Shown here piece after piece: positions 16,192-28,303 of a stretch of 64,000 nucleotides of DNA. The translations under genes and the position numbers were made by a program. The notes beneath the pieces are model-generated. The model was not told where the DNA came from. It did not search any database and saw nothing but the letters and a program-made list of their open reading frames with translations. Every line of letters starts with the position of its first letter. Positions within the stretch are counted from its first letter, which is position 1. The stretch is from NCBI GenBank assembly GCA_017645655.1, contig JAGCNZ010000098.1:23148-87147 (forward strand), written 5' to 3'. The stretch is from Bacteroidaceae bacterium. Its GTDB lineage: Bacteria; Bacteroidota; Bacteroidia; Bacteroidales; Bacteroidaceae.

Positions 16192-17397
16192 GTGTTTAGA
16201 AAAATATCCATAATCCTGCTGCTCATTGCTTTGTGGCGCGTGGTTGGCGGCGCGTGGTTGGCGGCCTATGCCCAGCAAGACAGCATACGTGTGTCAGTTC
16301 TTACTTGCTCGCCAGGTCAGGAGGTGTATTCCCTGTACGGACACACTGCGATACGTGTGCAGGTGCCCAAGGACAGCATCGACGAGGTGTTCAACTACGG
16401 CGTCTTCGATTTCCGCAAACCGCACTTCACCTGGCACTTCGTGCTTGGGCAGACGGACTATATGGTGGAGCCGCTTCCCTGGAGATACTTTATCATCGAC
16501 TACGAGAGGCGTGGCTCCAGCATCACCGAGCAGGAACTGAACCTGACGGCTCCCGAGGCAAGTTGTCTGTTCTCTGCTCTCGTCGAGAACTGCCGCCCCG
16601 AGAATCGCGAGTACCGATACAGTTTCCTCTACAATAACTGCACGACGAAGGTGCGCGATATGGTGGAGCAGACCATCGTGGGAAGCATCCAATATCCCGA
16701 CACCTTGCCGCACATGACGGCTCGCGAAGTCCTGCACAGATATACGGCTCAGCACCCTTGGGCACAGGAAGGCAACGACCTCTTGCTTGGCAGCGAGGTG
16801 GACACCATCATGTCCGAACGTGCAGCGATGTTCATTCCTGAGAACATGATGATGGCTTTCGACGATGCTTTCATCCTCAATGCGAAAGGCGACATGAGGC
16901 CTCTGGTCAGGAGCAAGAAAGTGCTTCTCGAGGCAAAGCAGCAAGCCGCGGAGCCCGAGTTTCCACTCCTGCCGTGGCAGGTCATAACCCTTTTCGCAGC
17001 GATTTGCCTCCTCGTCATGATGATTGAGATTTGGGCAAAACGTCTCTTCTGGCCTTGGGATGTGCTGATTCTGCTGCTTCAAGGCATTGCCGGAACGTTG
17101 CTCACCTTCATGTTTCTCTTCTCGGAGCACCCGGCGGTAGACAGCAATTGGCAGGTTTGGATACTCAGTCCTATCTACTTCATTGGCATTCCGCTTGTCA
17201 TAAAAGCTGCCAAGAAGCATCAGCAAACGCTATGGTACGCCTTCTATTTTGTCGTTTTGGCACTATTCTTGTTATTTTCTCCGTGGATACCTCAGGTATT
17301 TGCGAAAATAACCGTACCTTTGGCGTTGTGTTTGCTCACAAGACCCATAAGTTACTATTACTACTGCCGCAGAAAGAAGAAACATGGCCGTAAATAG
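16192..17397 (+). CDS. DUF4105 (Lnb N-terminal periplasmic domain) membrane protein
   Basis: A 401-residue protein with signal sequence (IILLLIALWRVVGGAWLAAYAQ), a periplasmic DUF4105 domain (about 25-245) and four C-terminal membrane helices. In DUF4105 the conserved histidine of LYGHTAIRV and the cysteine of YSFLYNNCTTKVRD suggest a papain-like or transferase-like active site, but no reaction is established. The start is GTG. The stop overlaps the next gene by 14 bp, so the two proteins probably work together at the envelope; the order DUF4105-phosphatase-like-secA may be conserved in relatives. Confidence 0.82.
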   Translation: MFRKISIILLLIALWRVVGGAWLAAYAQQDSIRVSVLTCSPGQEVYSLYGHTAIRVQVPKDSIDEVFNYGVFDFRKPHFTWHFVLGQTDYMVEPLPWRYFIIDYERRGSSITEQELNLTAPEASCLFSALVENCRPENREYRYSFLYNNCTTKVRDMVEQTIVGSIQYPDTLPHMTAREVLHRYTAQHPWAQEGNDLLLGSEVDTIMSERAAMFIPENMMMAFDDAFILNAKGDMRPLVRSKKVLLEAKQQAAEPEFPLLPWQVITLFAAICLLVMMIEIWAKRLFWPWDVLILLLQGIAGTLLTFMFLFSEHPAVDSNWQVWILSPIYFIGIPLVIKAAKKHQQTLWYAFYFVVLALFLLFSPWIPQVFAKITVPLALCLLTRPISYYYYCRRKKKHGRK

Positions 17398-18961
17398 ATA
17401 TAGACTCCTTTCCTCGCTCATCGTGCTGCTTGCCGTGACGGGTTCGAACGCCCAAGACGCACCGCAGGTGCCGTCGTTGGTGGTGAACATCGTCATCGAC
17501 CAACTGCGTAGCGACTACCTGGATGCCTTCACGCCACTTTATGGGAAAGGCGGTTTCCAGCGTCTCAAGGAGCAAGGTCGCTTTTATTCTCAGGCAGAAT
17601 ACCCTTTCAGCTCGCCCGACCAAGCATCGGCCATGGCATGCCTGATGACTGGCACGAGCCCTTACGCAAATGGCATCGTTGGCGACCGATGGCTCGACCG
17701 GCAGACATTGCGGCCAGTCTTTTGCGTCGACGACGAGACCTATCCCGGCATTCTTACCGACGAGAAATCCTCGCCGAAGCACCTGGCCGTCTCCACTATC
17801 GGCGACGAACTGAAGGTTTCCTCTGAAGGGAAGAGCCTCGTTTATTCCATCGCGCCGACTCGCGAGGCAGCCGTCCTCGGTGCAGGCCACGCGGGCAATG
17901 GCGCTTTCTGGCTCGACGACTGGACCGGCAAATGGGTGACCACTTGCTACTACGACAACTATCCCGACTGGGCGACGCAGTTCGAGACGCGCTCCTCGCT
18001 TGAGGGCCGCATCGACAATATCCAGTGGAAGCCCCTCAACGAGCAGGTCGAGAAGTTCCACTACTTTGTTTCCGACGGCAAGCCTTTCATCCATAAGTTC
18101 AAAAGCAACCGTAAGTACCGCGAGTTCAAAGCGACCGCTTGCGTCAACGATGAAGTGAATCTCTTTGCCAAAGAGGCAATCGAGAAGGCTGGCCTCGGCA
18201 GCGACGCCATCACGGATTTGCTGACGCTGACGTACTACGCCGGTGCCTACGACCACCAATCGGCCATGCAGTACGGCATGGAGTTGCAGGACACGTATGC
18301 TCGCCTGGACCGCCAGCTCGAGGACCTCTTCGGGTTCGTAGAGGAGAAAGTGGGCATGGACAAGACTTTGTTCATAGTCACCAGCACCGGCTACTTCGGC
18401 TCTGAGGAGCAGATGGACCTGAGCAAGTATCGCATCCCGACTGGCGTCTTCTCCATCACAAAAGCGCAGGCATTGCTCAATATGTACCTCATAGCCGTTT
18501 ACGGCCAAGGGAACTATGTGGAGACGGCCATAGACAATCAGCTCTATCTCAACCTGAAACTCATCGAGAACCGCAATCTCAACCTGACGGAAGTGCTGGA
18601 CCGTTGCAGCGCTTTCCTCATCCAGTTGAGCGGCGTGAAAGATGTCTATACCAGCCAGCGGCTTTCGCTCGGTGCAGGCACACCCGGCATCAGCAAACTC
18701 CGCAACGCCTACAACCCCAAGTGCTCCGGGGACATCCTGATTCAGGTCTCGCCCGGATGGCTTCTCAAGAACGAGGACACACACGAGCAATCGCTTAGCC
18801 GGGAGTCGTACCTGAGTTTCCCGCTCTTCTTCCTCGGTGCCGGCATCGTGCCCGAGAAAGTGCGGATTCCGGTCAGCATCGACCAAGTGGCACCCACCGT
18901 TGCACAGGCTCTGCGCATACGTGCCCCGAATGCATGCCCGCAGGCACCGCTCAACTATTAA
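17384..18961 (+). CDS. Secreted alkaline-phosphatase-fold protein, probable pseudoenzyme
   Basis: A 525-residue protein with signal peptide (ending GSNAQ) and the PafA/NPP-type alkaline phosphatase fold, seen in VVNIVIDQLRSDYLDAFTP, the region before LMTGTSPYANGIVGDRW and ELQDTYARLDRQLEDLF. The first metal-ligand aspartate (Asp39) remains, but the nucleophile position before MTG is Gln80 instead of Thr or Ser. The usual DxxGH (here AGAYDHQ) and DHG (here STGYFG) metal motifs are changed as well. It is therefore probably not a phosphatase, and may be a binding protein. It overlaps the DUF4105 gene by 14 bp. Confidence 0.8.
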   Translation: MAVNRYRLLSSLIVLLAVTGSNAQDAPQVPSLVVNIVIDQLRSDYLDAFTPLYGKGGFQRLKEQGRFYSQAEYPFSSPDQASAMACLMTGTSPYANGIVGDRWLDRQTLRPVFCVDDETYPGILTDEKSSPKHLAVSTIGDELKVSSEGKSLVYSIAPTREAAVLGAGHAGNGAFWLDDWTGKWVTTCYYDNYPDWATQFETRSSLEGRIDNIQWKPLNEQVEKFHYFVSDGKPFIHKFKSNRKYREFKATACVNDEVNLFAKEAIEKAGLGSDAITDLLTLTYYAGAYDHQSAMQYGMELQDTYARLDRQLEDLFGFVEEKVGMDKTLFIVTSTGYFGSEEQMDLSKYRIPTGVFSITKAQALLNMYLIAVYGQGNYVETAIDNQLYLNLKLIENRNLNLTEVLDRCSAFLIQLSGVKDVYTSQRLSLGAGTPGISKLRNAYNPKCSGDILIQVSPGWLLKNEDTHEQSLSRESYLSFPLFFLGAGIVPEKVRIPVSIDQVAPTVAQALRIRAPNACPQAPLNY

Positions 18962-18963
18962 AA

Positions 18964-19110
18964 CGCGGCACGCGACAATTGAAAACATCACACGTGATAA
19001 CTGAAAATATTACACGTAATAATTAAAATATTACACGTGATAATTGAAATTTACCCACGTGATAATTGAAATTTACCCACGTGATAATTGAAAACATCAC
19101 ACGCGACGAT
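18964..19110. repeat. CACGTG array A2, 22-bp pitch
   Basis: Seven cores start at 18969, 18991, 19013, 19034, 19056, 19078 and 19100 (steps 22, 22, 21, 22, 22, 22). Four are exact CACGTG, one is CACGTA and the two outermost are CACGCG. It is between the phosphatase-like gene and secA, on the upstream side of the secA leader. Confidence 0.9.
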
Positions 19111-19154
19111 TGAAAATACGAAATAAAACATCAACGAACTATACATTATAATAT

Positions 19155-22619
<3,465 letters not shown>

Positions 22620-22677
22620 AGCCCTCTCCCTAAAGGAGGAGGAAGCAAATGGTAAATGATTAAATGCTAAATACCTT

Positions 22678-23118
22678 ATGGAAGCAAGCAAACAGACAAT
22701 CCAGCAGATTGAGCGCACGCTGCGCAAGGTCATCGCCAAGTTCCCGCCTGAGGCTGAGCCTGTCATGACAGACCTTCACCTCTTGATAAGCAACTACACT
22801 GGCGAGATACGCACTTACAATGACGACGACGAGGAACTGGACCGCTGCGTCGTGGAGGAATGGATCAAGAGCTCAGACGAGAACTTCTACGACGACATCG
22901 TGCCCATCCTGCGCAATTGCATCGAGAGCCTGCGTCCGAGCATCGAGCAGATGAGCGTCTTGCAACCTTTCAGCTTTGTCCTCATCGATGAGGACCACGA
23001 GACGTTGCAGGATTTGGTCATCATCGACAGCGAAGAGACCGTGATGCTCGACAGCACGTTGCTCGACGGACTGGAGGAAGACCTTGACACCTTCCTAAAG
23101 CAACTGCTGGAGGATTGA
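22678..23118 (+). CDS. Uncharacterised acidic protein
   Basis: A soluble 146-residue protein, rich in Asp and Glu (DDDEELDRC, SDENFYDD, DGLEEDLDTFLKQLLED), with no signal peptide or membrane segment. I do not recognise a family. It lies 58 bp after secA on the same strand; the gap contains a CCCTCTCC-AAAGGAGGAGG hairpin and AAATGGT-type heptads, the same hairpin-plus-heptad module found before other internal genes. The codon use resembles its neighbours, so it is likely a real core gene. Confidence 0.7.
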   Translation: MEASKQTIQQIERTLRKVIAKFPPEAEPVMTDLHLLISNYTGEIRTYNDDDEELDRCVVEEWIKSSDENFYDDIVPILRNCIESLRPSIEQMSVLQPFSFVLIDEDHETLQDLVIIDSEETVMLDSTLLDGLEEDLDTFLKQLLED

Positions 23119-23209
23119 TAACCCCAGCTGCTTGACGTCTGCAAAGCAAAATCGCTAAAAGAACGCACATTTTCTTCATGTAAATGTCTTTTATATGAAA
23201 AAAAATGCG

Positions 23210-23217
23210 TACCTTTG
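23210..23217 (+). promoter_or_regulatory. -7 box of PpiD-like gene
   Basis: TACCTTTG about 44 bp before the ATG at 23261; a T-rich tract lies upstream at the -33 distance but without a clear TTTG. Confidence 0.6.
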
Positions 23218-23260
23218 TGCGCTTTTTAAGCTAATAACATAAATAAAACATAAATAACAA

Positions 23261-25414
23261 ATGGCAACATTACAGAAAATCCGCAACAGAGGCAAGATTC
23301 TCATCTTTACAGTCGGTCTTGCACTCTTTGCTTTCATTGCCGAGGAGTTCGTTCGCTCTCTCTCCTACACACAGACGGAGCGCCATCAGCGCGTCGGCAA
23401 AATCTACGACGAGAAGATTAACGTACAGGAGTTCAATGCACAGGTCGAGGAATACACCGACGTTGTGAAGTTCACGCAGGGTGTCAACACCTTGAGCGAC
23501 GACCAGCTTTCGATGATGCGCGACCAGGTATGGCAGACGCTCGTCAACGACAAGCTCATGGAGCACGAGTGCAAAAAGCTCGGCATCACCGTGACAGATG
23601 CAGAGATGCAGGACATCATCAACAACGGTCGCAACCCGATGCTGGCACAGACGCCTTTCCGCACGGCACAAGGAACCTTTGACGTAAACGCCTTGAAGCA
23701 GTTCCTCAGTCAGTACAGCGAGGCAATGACGAACCCCAACCTCAGCAGCGAGGTGAAGGAACAATTCCAGCAGATGAACAACTACTGGAAGTTCATCGAG
23801 AAGACGATTCGCCGCCAAACCTTGAACAACAAGTACCAGTCTCTGCTCAACGGACTGATGGTTAGCAACCCTGTGGCTGCCCAGGCAAGCTTCGACGGCC
23901 GCGCCAACGAGACAGACATTTACATGGCCGCTCTCCCCTTCTCCAGCATCAAGGACGACGACGTGAAGGTTGAGGACAGCGAACTCAAGGCTAAATACGA
24001 GGAGCTGAAGGAGATGTTCCGTGCCGACGAGGAGACTCGCGACATCAAATACATCGACATCAAAGTTAACGCAAGCGACGCTGACAAGGCTAACCTCATG
24101 AAGGAGATGGAGGGCTACGCGCAGGCTCTTGCCGAAGGTGCCGACCCTGCAAAGACTGTCCGCGAGGCAGCCAGCCAGGTTCCCTACAGCGTGCTCCCCG
24201 TCAGCGCAAAGGCTTTGCCTCACGACATCGCCGAGAAGCTTGACTCTCTGAGCGTAGGTGCACAGGTCGGCCCATTCGTTCACGAGCACGACAATACTGT
24301 CAACATCGTTCGCCTCATCGAGAAGGTCAATCTCCCCGACTCTGTCGAGATTCGCCAGATTGCAGCTCCCGGCAACGACATGGCTGCTATTGAGAAGACT
24401 GCAGACAGCATCATGAATGCTCTCGCTGCAGGTGCCAACTTCGACACCATCGCGAAGAAGTACGACCAGCCTGCCACCAAGACTTGGATTACCAGCAGCC
24501 AGTATGAGGGTCAGGCTATGGACGAGAACAACCGCAAGTTCCTTAGCACCATTACCACCGCTGCTGTGGGTGTCAACAACAAGATTGTGCTCGACGGTCA
24601 GGGTGTCATCATCGCACAGGTTACCGACCGCCGCAACATCGTTCCTAAGTACGACGTAGCAGTCATCAAGCGCGCTATGGACTTCAGCAAGGAGACCTAC
24701 AACAAGGCATTCAACGACTTCAGCAGCTTCCTGGCAGGCAATGCTAAGGCTGAGGACATTGAGGCCAACGCTGCACAGGCTGGCTATACAGTGCAGACGC
24801 GCAACAACGTGCGCAGCACCGAGCACAATGTAGTGAATGTACGCAGCACGCGCGACGCTCTCCGCTGGATCTTCGACGAGAAGACCAAGGTGGGCGATGT
24901 TTCTCCCCTCTACGAGTGCGGCGAGAACGACCATTTGCTGGTCATCACACTCGCTGGCATCCACAAGAAGGGTTACCTCACTTGGGACGACGAGCAGATC
25001 CGCAACTTCCTGACCAGCGAGGTGATGAAGGATAAGAAGGCTGCCCTGCTGCAGGAGAAGATGAAGGGTGTGAAGAGCGTGGCAGACGTGGCTAAGCTGG
25101 AAGGCGCAGTCACCGACACGATTGGTCACATTACCTTCGCAAGCAACGCTTTCATCTCTAAGGTAGGTGCCAGCGAGCCCGCTCTGAGCGGTTCCATCAG
25201 CAAGGCCAAGAAGGGTGACTTCAAGTCTGGCATAAAGGGCAAGGCTGCCATCTATGCTTATCAGGTACTCGACCAGAAGAAGACCGACGAGAAGTTCGAC
25301 AAGAAGGCTGAGGAGCAGAAGCTCCAGCAGAGCATTGCCCGCAACCTGGGCAACTTTACTGGCGAGCTCATGCAGAAAGCCAACATCAACGACAAGCGCT
25401 ACATCTTCTTCTAA
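23261..25414 (+). CDS. PpiD/SurA-like peptidyl-prolyl isomerase
   Basis: Membrane-anchored periplasmic chaperone of 717 residues. One N-terminal helix (ILIFTVGLALFAFIAEEFV) is followed by a SurA_N-like region (LSMMRDQVWQTLVNDKLMEHECKKLGI), a central helical stretch and parvulin-like segments (VEIRQIAAPGNDM ... GANFDTIAKKYDQ). It probably assists folding of outer-membrane and secreted proteins emerging from Sec. It has its own promoter (23210) and a strong terminator (25439-25475), so it is likely a single-gene unit. Whether the parvulin domain is catalytic cannot be judged. Confidence 0.87.
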   Translation: MATLQKIRNRGKILIFTVGLALFAFIAEEFVRSLSYTQTERHQRVGKIYDEKINVQEFNAQVEEYTDVVKFTQGVNTLSDDQLSMMRDQVWQTLVNDKLMEHECKKLGITVTDAEMQDIINNGRNPMLAQTPFRTAQGTFDVNALKQFLSQYSEAMTNPNLSSEVKEQFQQMNNYWKFIEKTIRRQTLNNKYQSLLNGLMVSNPVAAQASFDGRANETDIYMAALPFSSIKDDDVKVEDSELKAKYEELKEMFRADEETRDIKYIDIKVNASDADKANLMKEMEGYAQALAEGADPAKTVREAASQVPYSVLPVSAKALPHDIAEKLDSLSVGAQVGPFVHEHDNTVNIVRLIEKVNLPDSVEIRQIAAPGNDMAAIEKTADSIMNALAAGANFDTIAKKYDQPATKTWITSSQYEGQAMDENNRKFLSTITTAAVGVNNKIVLDGQGVIIAQVTDRRNIVPKYDVAVIKRAMDFSKETYNKAFNDFSSFLAGNAKAEDIEANAAQAGYTVQTRNNVRSTEHNVVNVRSTRDALRWIFDEKTKVGDVSPLYECGENDHLLVITLAGIHKKGYLTWDDEQIRNFLTSEVMKDKKAALLQEKMKGVKSVADVAKLEGAVTDTIGHITFASNAFISKVGASEPALSGSISKAKKGDFKSGIKGKAAIYAYQVLDQKKTDEKFDKKAEEQKLQQSIARNLGNFTGELMQKANINDKRYIFF

Positions 25415-25438
25415 AGAAGAGAGTCACATAAGAGCAAT

Positions 25439-25475
25439 AGCCCCTTGCAGACAATCTGCGAGGGGCTTTGTCTTA
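25439..25475 (+). terminator. Terminator of PpiD-like gene
   Basis: Stem AGCCCCTtgCAGA / TCTGcgAGGGGCT with loop CAA, followed by TTTGTCTT, 24 bp after the stop codon. Confidence 0.88.
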
Positions 25476-25527
25476 TGTAGAGGGCAAGCTCATATCATAC
25501 GACGTCGCTGGCGATGGTTCTAAACGA

Positions 25528-25655
25528 CCCGCGTGATGATTGAAACTTACCCACGTGATAAATTCATTTTACCCACGTGATATTTCAAATATTCCACGTG
25601 ATAATTTCATTTTACCCACGTGATAATTTCATTTTACCCACGTGATGTTTGCAGC
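25528..25655. repeat. CACGTG array A3, 22-bp pitch
   Basis: Six cores start at 25530 (CGCGTG), 25552, 25574, 25595, 25617 and 25639 (all CACGTG), with steps 22, 22, 21, 22, 22. It lies between two terminators, one for the plus-strand PpiD-like gene and one for the minus-strand protease gene. The array is therefore outside both transcripts. It fills most of the 333-bp convergent gap 25415-25747. Confidence 0.92.
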
Positions 25656-25674
25656 CCCAGCGAGGGACACTCGA

Positions 25675-25713
25675 AAATGCAAAGAGGGACGGCTCATTCC
25701 GAACCGTCCCTCT
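25675..25713 (-). terminator. Terminator of the protease operon
   Basis: Read on the minus strand, AGAGGGACGG pairs perfectly with CCGTCCCTCT (25683-25713) around an 11-nt loop and is followed by TTTGCATTTT, about 35 bp after the M6 protease stop. Confidence 0.88.
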
Positions 25714-25747
25714 ATTGGACACTCGTGCCGGAGCACAAGCCGTTTTG

Positions 25748-28303
25748 TTACTTTCTGAGTACCTTCTTGCCGTTTTCCACGACGATACCCTTGTAGCCCT
25801 GCCCTACGCGCTGACCTTGCAGGTTGTAGAGGACAGAGGTTGGCATCTCCTGTGCCTGCACAGTGCGAATGCCGTCGGGGTCGTCGCCTTCCACGGGCGA
25901 GCTGAGCAGATACAACTCATCGATGACGTTGCCATTGACGACGTCGGTGCCGTAGATTGCCGTGACATCAAAGTATTTCTCAGCGATGTTAGAGGGCAGA
26001 GATATCTTGGGCGACTTAATCTGGAACTTGTTCCAGAGACGGACACGGCGGTCGCCTATCTCGGCGAAGACACCTCCATCGCGCACAAGCGTCAGACAAT
26101 GCACAAGAACCAGGTCGGCATAGCGGCCGGGAGTCAGCTCGTCGCCCATGAGTTCCACGGGTTGAGGCGCTGCGCCACTGCTGACGGTGACGTTCTCAAC
26201 TGTCGACTGAGCATCCGACGGAATGAACTGCGGCATAAGGTTGCTGTGAGCCAGACGGCCGAGGATACTGCCATTGAGCACGTCGTTCTTGCTGACGCTG
26301 AGTCCCGTGCCGCTGAGCATCAGGCTGCCTGTCGCATCGCGCAGATAAATGTCATTGCCATAGACATAAAGCACTTGGGCATCGTTGAGCAAGAGGAGAG
26401 CGTCGAAGCCCTCTTCTATCTCACGGAACGCTGCGATGTTCGGCACCTCGAGGAGCTCGGTAACTGTCACCTCGCAGGTCGCTGTCAAACCATTTTGGGC
26501 AGTAGCCGTGATGTGTGCCACGCCAACGCTTATGGCCGTTACCATGCCGTTGCCATCAACCGTAGCCACCGACGTGTCATCGCTGACGAAGTTGAGCGTG
26601 CAGGGAGCTGTCTCAGGATCCTTCGTCACCTCGAGCTGGAGCGTGCTTCCGATGCTGAGCCTGTAGCTGTCGCTGCTGAAACTGATGGATGTCAGCACAT
26701 CCACATCGTAGGCCTCGAAAGAGATGACGCCACCCGTCTCCCTGATGTTGCGCAGAGCCAAATTGGAGAGTTTGCCACTCCAGGTCTTGAGGCTGGGCGT
26801 AGTCTGGTTGCTGATAGCCGTGACGTTCTTTGTACCAGGGAAGGGATCGCTTGCTGTAGCGGCAGAGATGCTGTAAGCATCCGACTTCACACCACCCGCG
26901 CGAAGCAACTCATAGTAGGGATGGTTGGGATTGTCGTTCACCGTATTGGCATACGTCCATGCATCGGTGTTCGTGGAATCGACACGGAAGATGAGCATGC
27001 CATGACCTGGCAATGCAGCATCCCACTTCGTTTTCTGTCTGTTCTCGATATAGAACGTCTCTTTATTCTCCTGAGTGTTCAAGCGGTAACCGGTATTGCT
27101 CGCATGAAGTGCATCGATGCTGTACGAGCCAGCTTCATTCAGGACTTGCGGATTGGCAAAGCCCAAAGCATAGCGCTCAAAGAGCGAAAAGCCGCATGGC
27201 GTACGACCATAGTTCAAATCGGCGCCACTCGCCATGAGCGACCACGAATCGGGATTCACGCACTCACCATCGTACTGGTTGCCGGTGTCATAGAAGTCGG
27301 GAAGACCCAACACATGACTAAACTCATGACACATCGTGCCGATGCCCTCGAGCACATTCCAGTCCGTAGAACCGAAAAGCTCGGTGGAACAAGCATAGCG
27401 TCCCAAGTACACACCATCCTTACGCACGTAGCGGGCATAACTTATGTCGTACTGATGCGGCCAAAGCAGGCGGCTGTCGTTGCCCTGAACGTATGAGCCG
27501 AGACCGGCAAAGATGAAGTAAATCATGTCGACCACTCCGTCGTTGTTGACATCGTAGTCACTGAAGTTCACCTGCGAATCGGCAGCCGTACATGCATCAA
27601 TCATCAACTGAACACCATTCTGCGTGCCGTTGGCATAGTACTGGCTGCGGTTCACCTGCACTGGTCCCACGACATCGAAGGTAGGAACGAACACGCCATT
27701 GGAGTTGTCGCGATAATAGTCGCGAATGCTGCCCGTGCAACGCACCTGACCGCCATAATAGAAGTTGGTACGGTCGTTGCCCGTATAGTTGTCGGCATTT
27801 ATCATGTCCTCCATGATGTCGGCGTAGTCGTCATATTGGAAGTCACAGTCATTATACTCGACAAGTATCACTAATCCGCGAAACTGGGAGTAGTCATAGA
27901 GATTCGCACGACTTTGGCTAAGCTGACGAGCTCGCTGAGCACGGTTCTGATGGCGCATTGTTTCCATCTGCACCGTCATCTGCGGCTTCAGGCGACCAGT
28001 CCTTTCAATGTAATCGCGTTCAGCTGCAGAACGCTCTCCGGCATCATGAGCCAGCAGTTCTGTAGGCTCCAGTTGCCCCTCCTCGTTTTTCTTGGCATAG
28101 ACGTAAGCACCGTCATTACGGCGCACCAGCGAATAGCCATCCTCCGTCGTATTGTAGTGGAGATACTCATCACCCACCAGGCGGATGGTTACGCTGGAAC
28201 CGTCGGGCTGAGTCACACGCGTGGTGCCTCGGTAAGCCGGACGAGCATAGAAAATGGCGATGCCATACAGCATCGCCATTATAGTCAGAGTGAGTCTTTT
28301 CAT
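25748..28303 (-). CDS. Secreted M6-family metalloprotease with Big_2 and C-terminal sorting-like tail
   Basis: An 851-residue exported protease. After the signal peptide comes an M6 (immune inhibitor A-like) domain with the zinc motif HEFSHVLGLPDFYD at about residue 326, where the two histidines bind zinc and Glu is catalytic, and the Met-turn-like SWSLMASG. A Big_2 immunoglobulin-like domain follows (about 540-625; VATVDGNGMVTAISVGVAHITA), then an OB-like domain. The end is YNLQGQRVGQGYKGIV plus a GKKVLRK tail, resembling the short C-terminal type IX-type signals of Prevotella. The ATG overlaps the stop of the upstream gene by 4 bp. It is last gene of the SusC/D locus, with its terminator at 25675. 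Confidence 0.88.
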   Translation of the reverse strand: MKRLTLTIMAMLYGIAIFYARPAYRGTTRVTQPDGSSVTIRLVGDEYLHYNTTEDGYSLVRRNDGAYVYAKKNEEGQLEPTELLAHDAGERSAAERDYIERTGRLKPQMTVQMETMRHQNRAQRARQLSQSRANLYDYSQFRGLVILVEYNDCDFQYDDYADIMEDMINADNYTGNDRTNFYYGGQVRCTGSIRDYYRDNSNGVFVPTFDVVGPVQVNRSQYYANGTQNGVQLMIDACTAADSQVNFSDYDVNNDGVVDMIYFIFAGLGSYVQGNDSRLLWPHQYDISYARYVRKDGVYLGRYACSTELFGSTDWNVLEGIGTMCHEFSHVLGLPDFYDTGNQYDGECVNPDSWSLMASGADLNYGRTPCGFSLFERYALGFANPQVLNEAGSYSIDALHASNTGYRLNTQENKETFYIENRQKTKWDAALPGHGMLIFRVDSTNTDAWTYANTVNDNPNHPYYELLRAGGVKSDAYSISAATASDPFPGTKNVTAISNQTTPSLKTWSGKLSNLALRNIRETGGVISFEAYDVDVLTSISFSSDSYRLSIGSTLQLEVTKDPETAPCTLNFVSDDTSVATVDGNGMVTAISVGVAHITATAQNGLTATCEVTVTELLEVPNIAAFREIEEGFDALLLLNDAQVLYVYGNDIYLRDATGSLMLSGTGLSVSKNDVLNGSILGRLAHSNLMPQFIPSDAQSTVENVTVSSGAAPQPVELMGDELTPGRYADLVLVHCLTLVRDGGVFAEIGDRRVRLWNKFQIKSPKISLPSNIAEKYFDVTAIYGTDVVNGNVIDELYLLSSPVEGDDPDGIRTVQAQEMPTSVLYNLQGQRVGQGYKGIVVENGKKVLRK

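Noticed and set aside
25649-27496. 615-residue plus-strand frame opposite the M6 protease
   Set aside because: Antisense shadow; the minus-strand protein has signal peptide, zinc motif and known domains. Similar long shadows opposite the PpiD gene (23270-25129), the phosphatase-like gene (17336-18991), the carboxyltransferase (39516-41351), dnaA (42999-44591) and the ClC gene (49226-51073) were rejected for the same reason.
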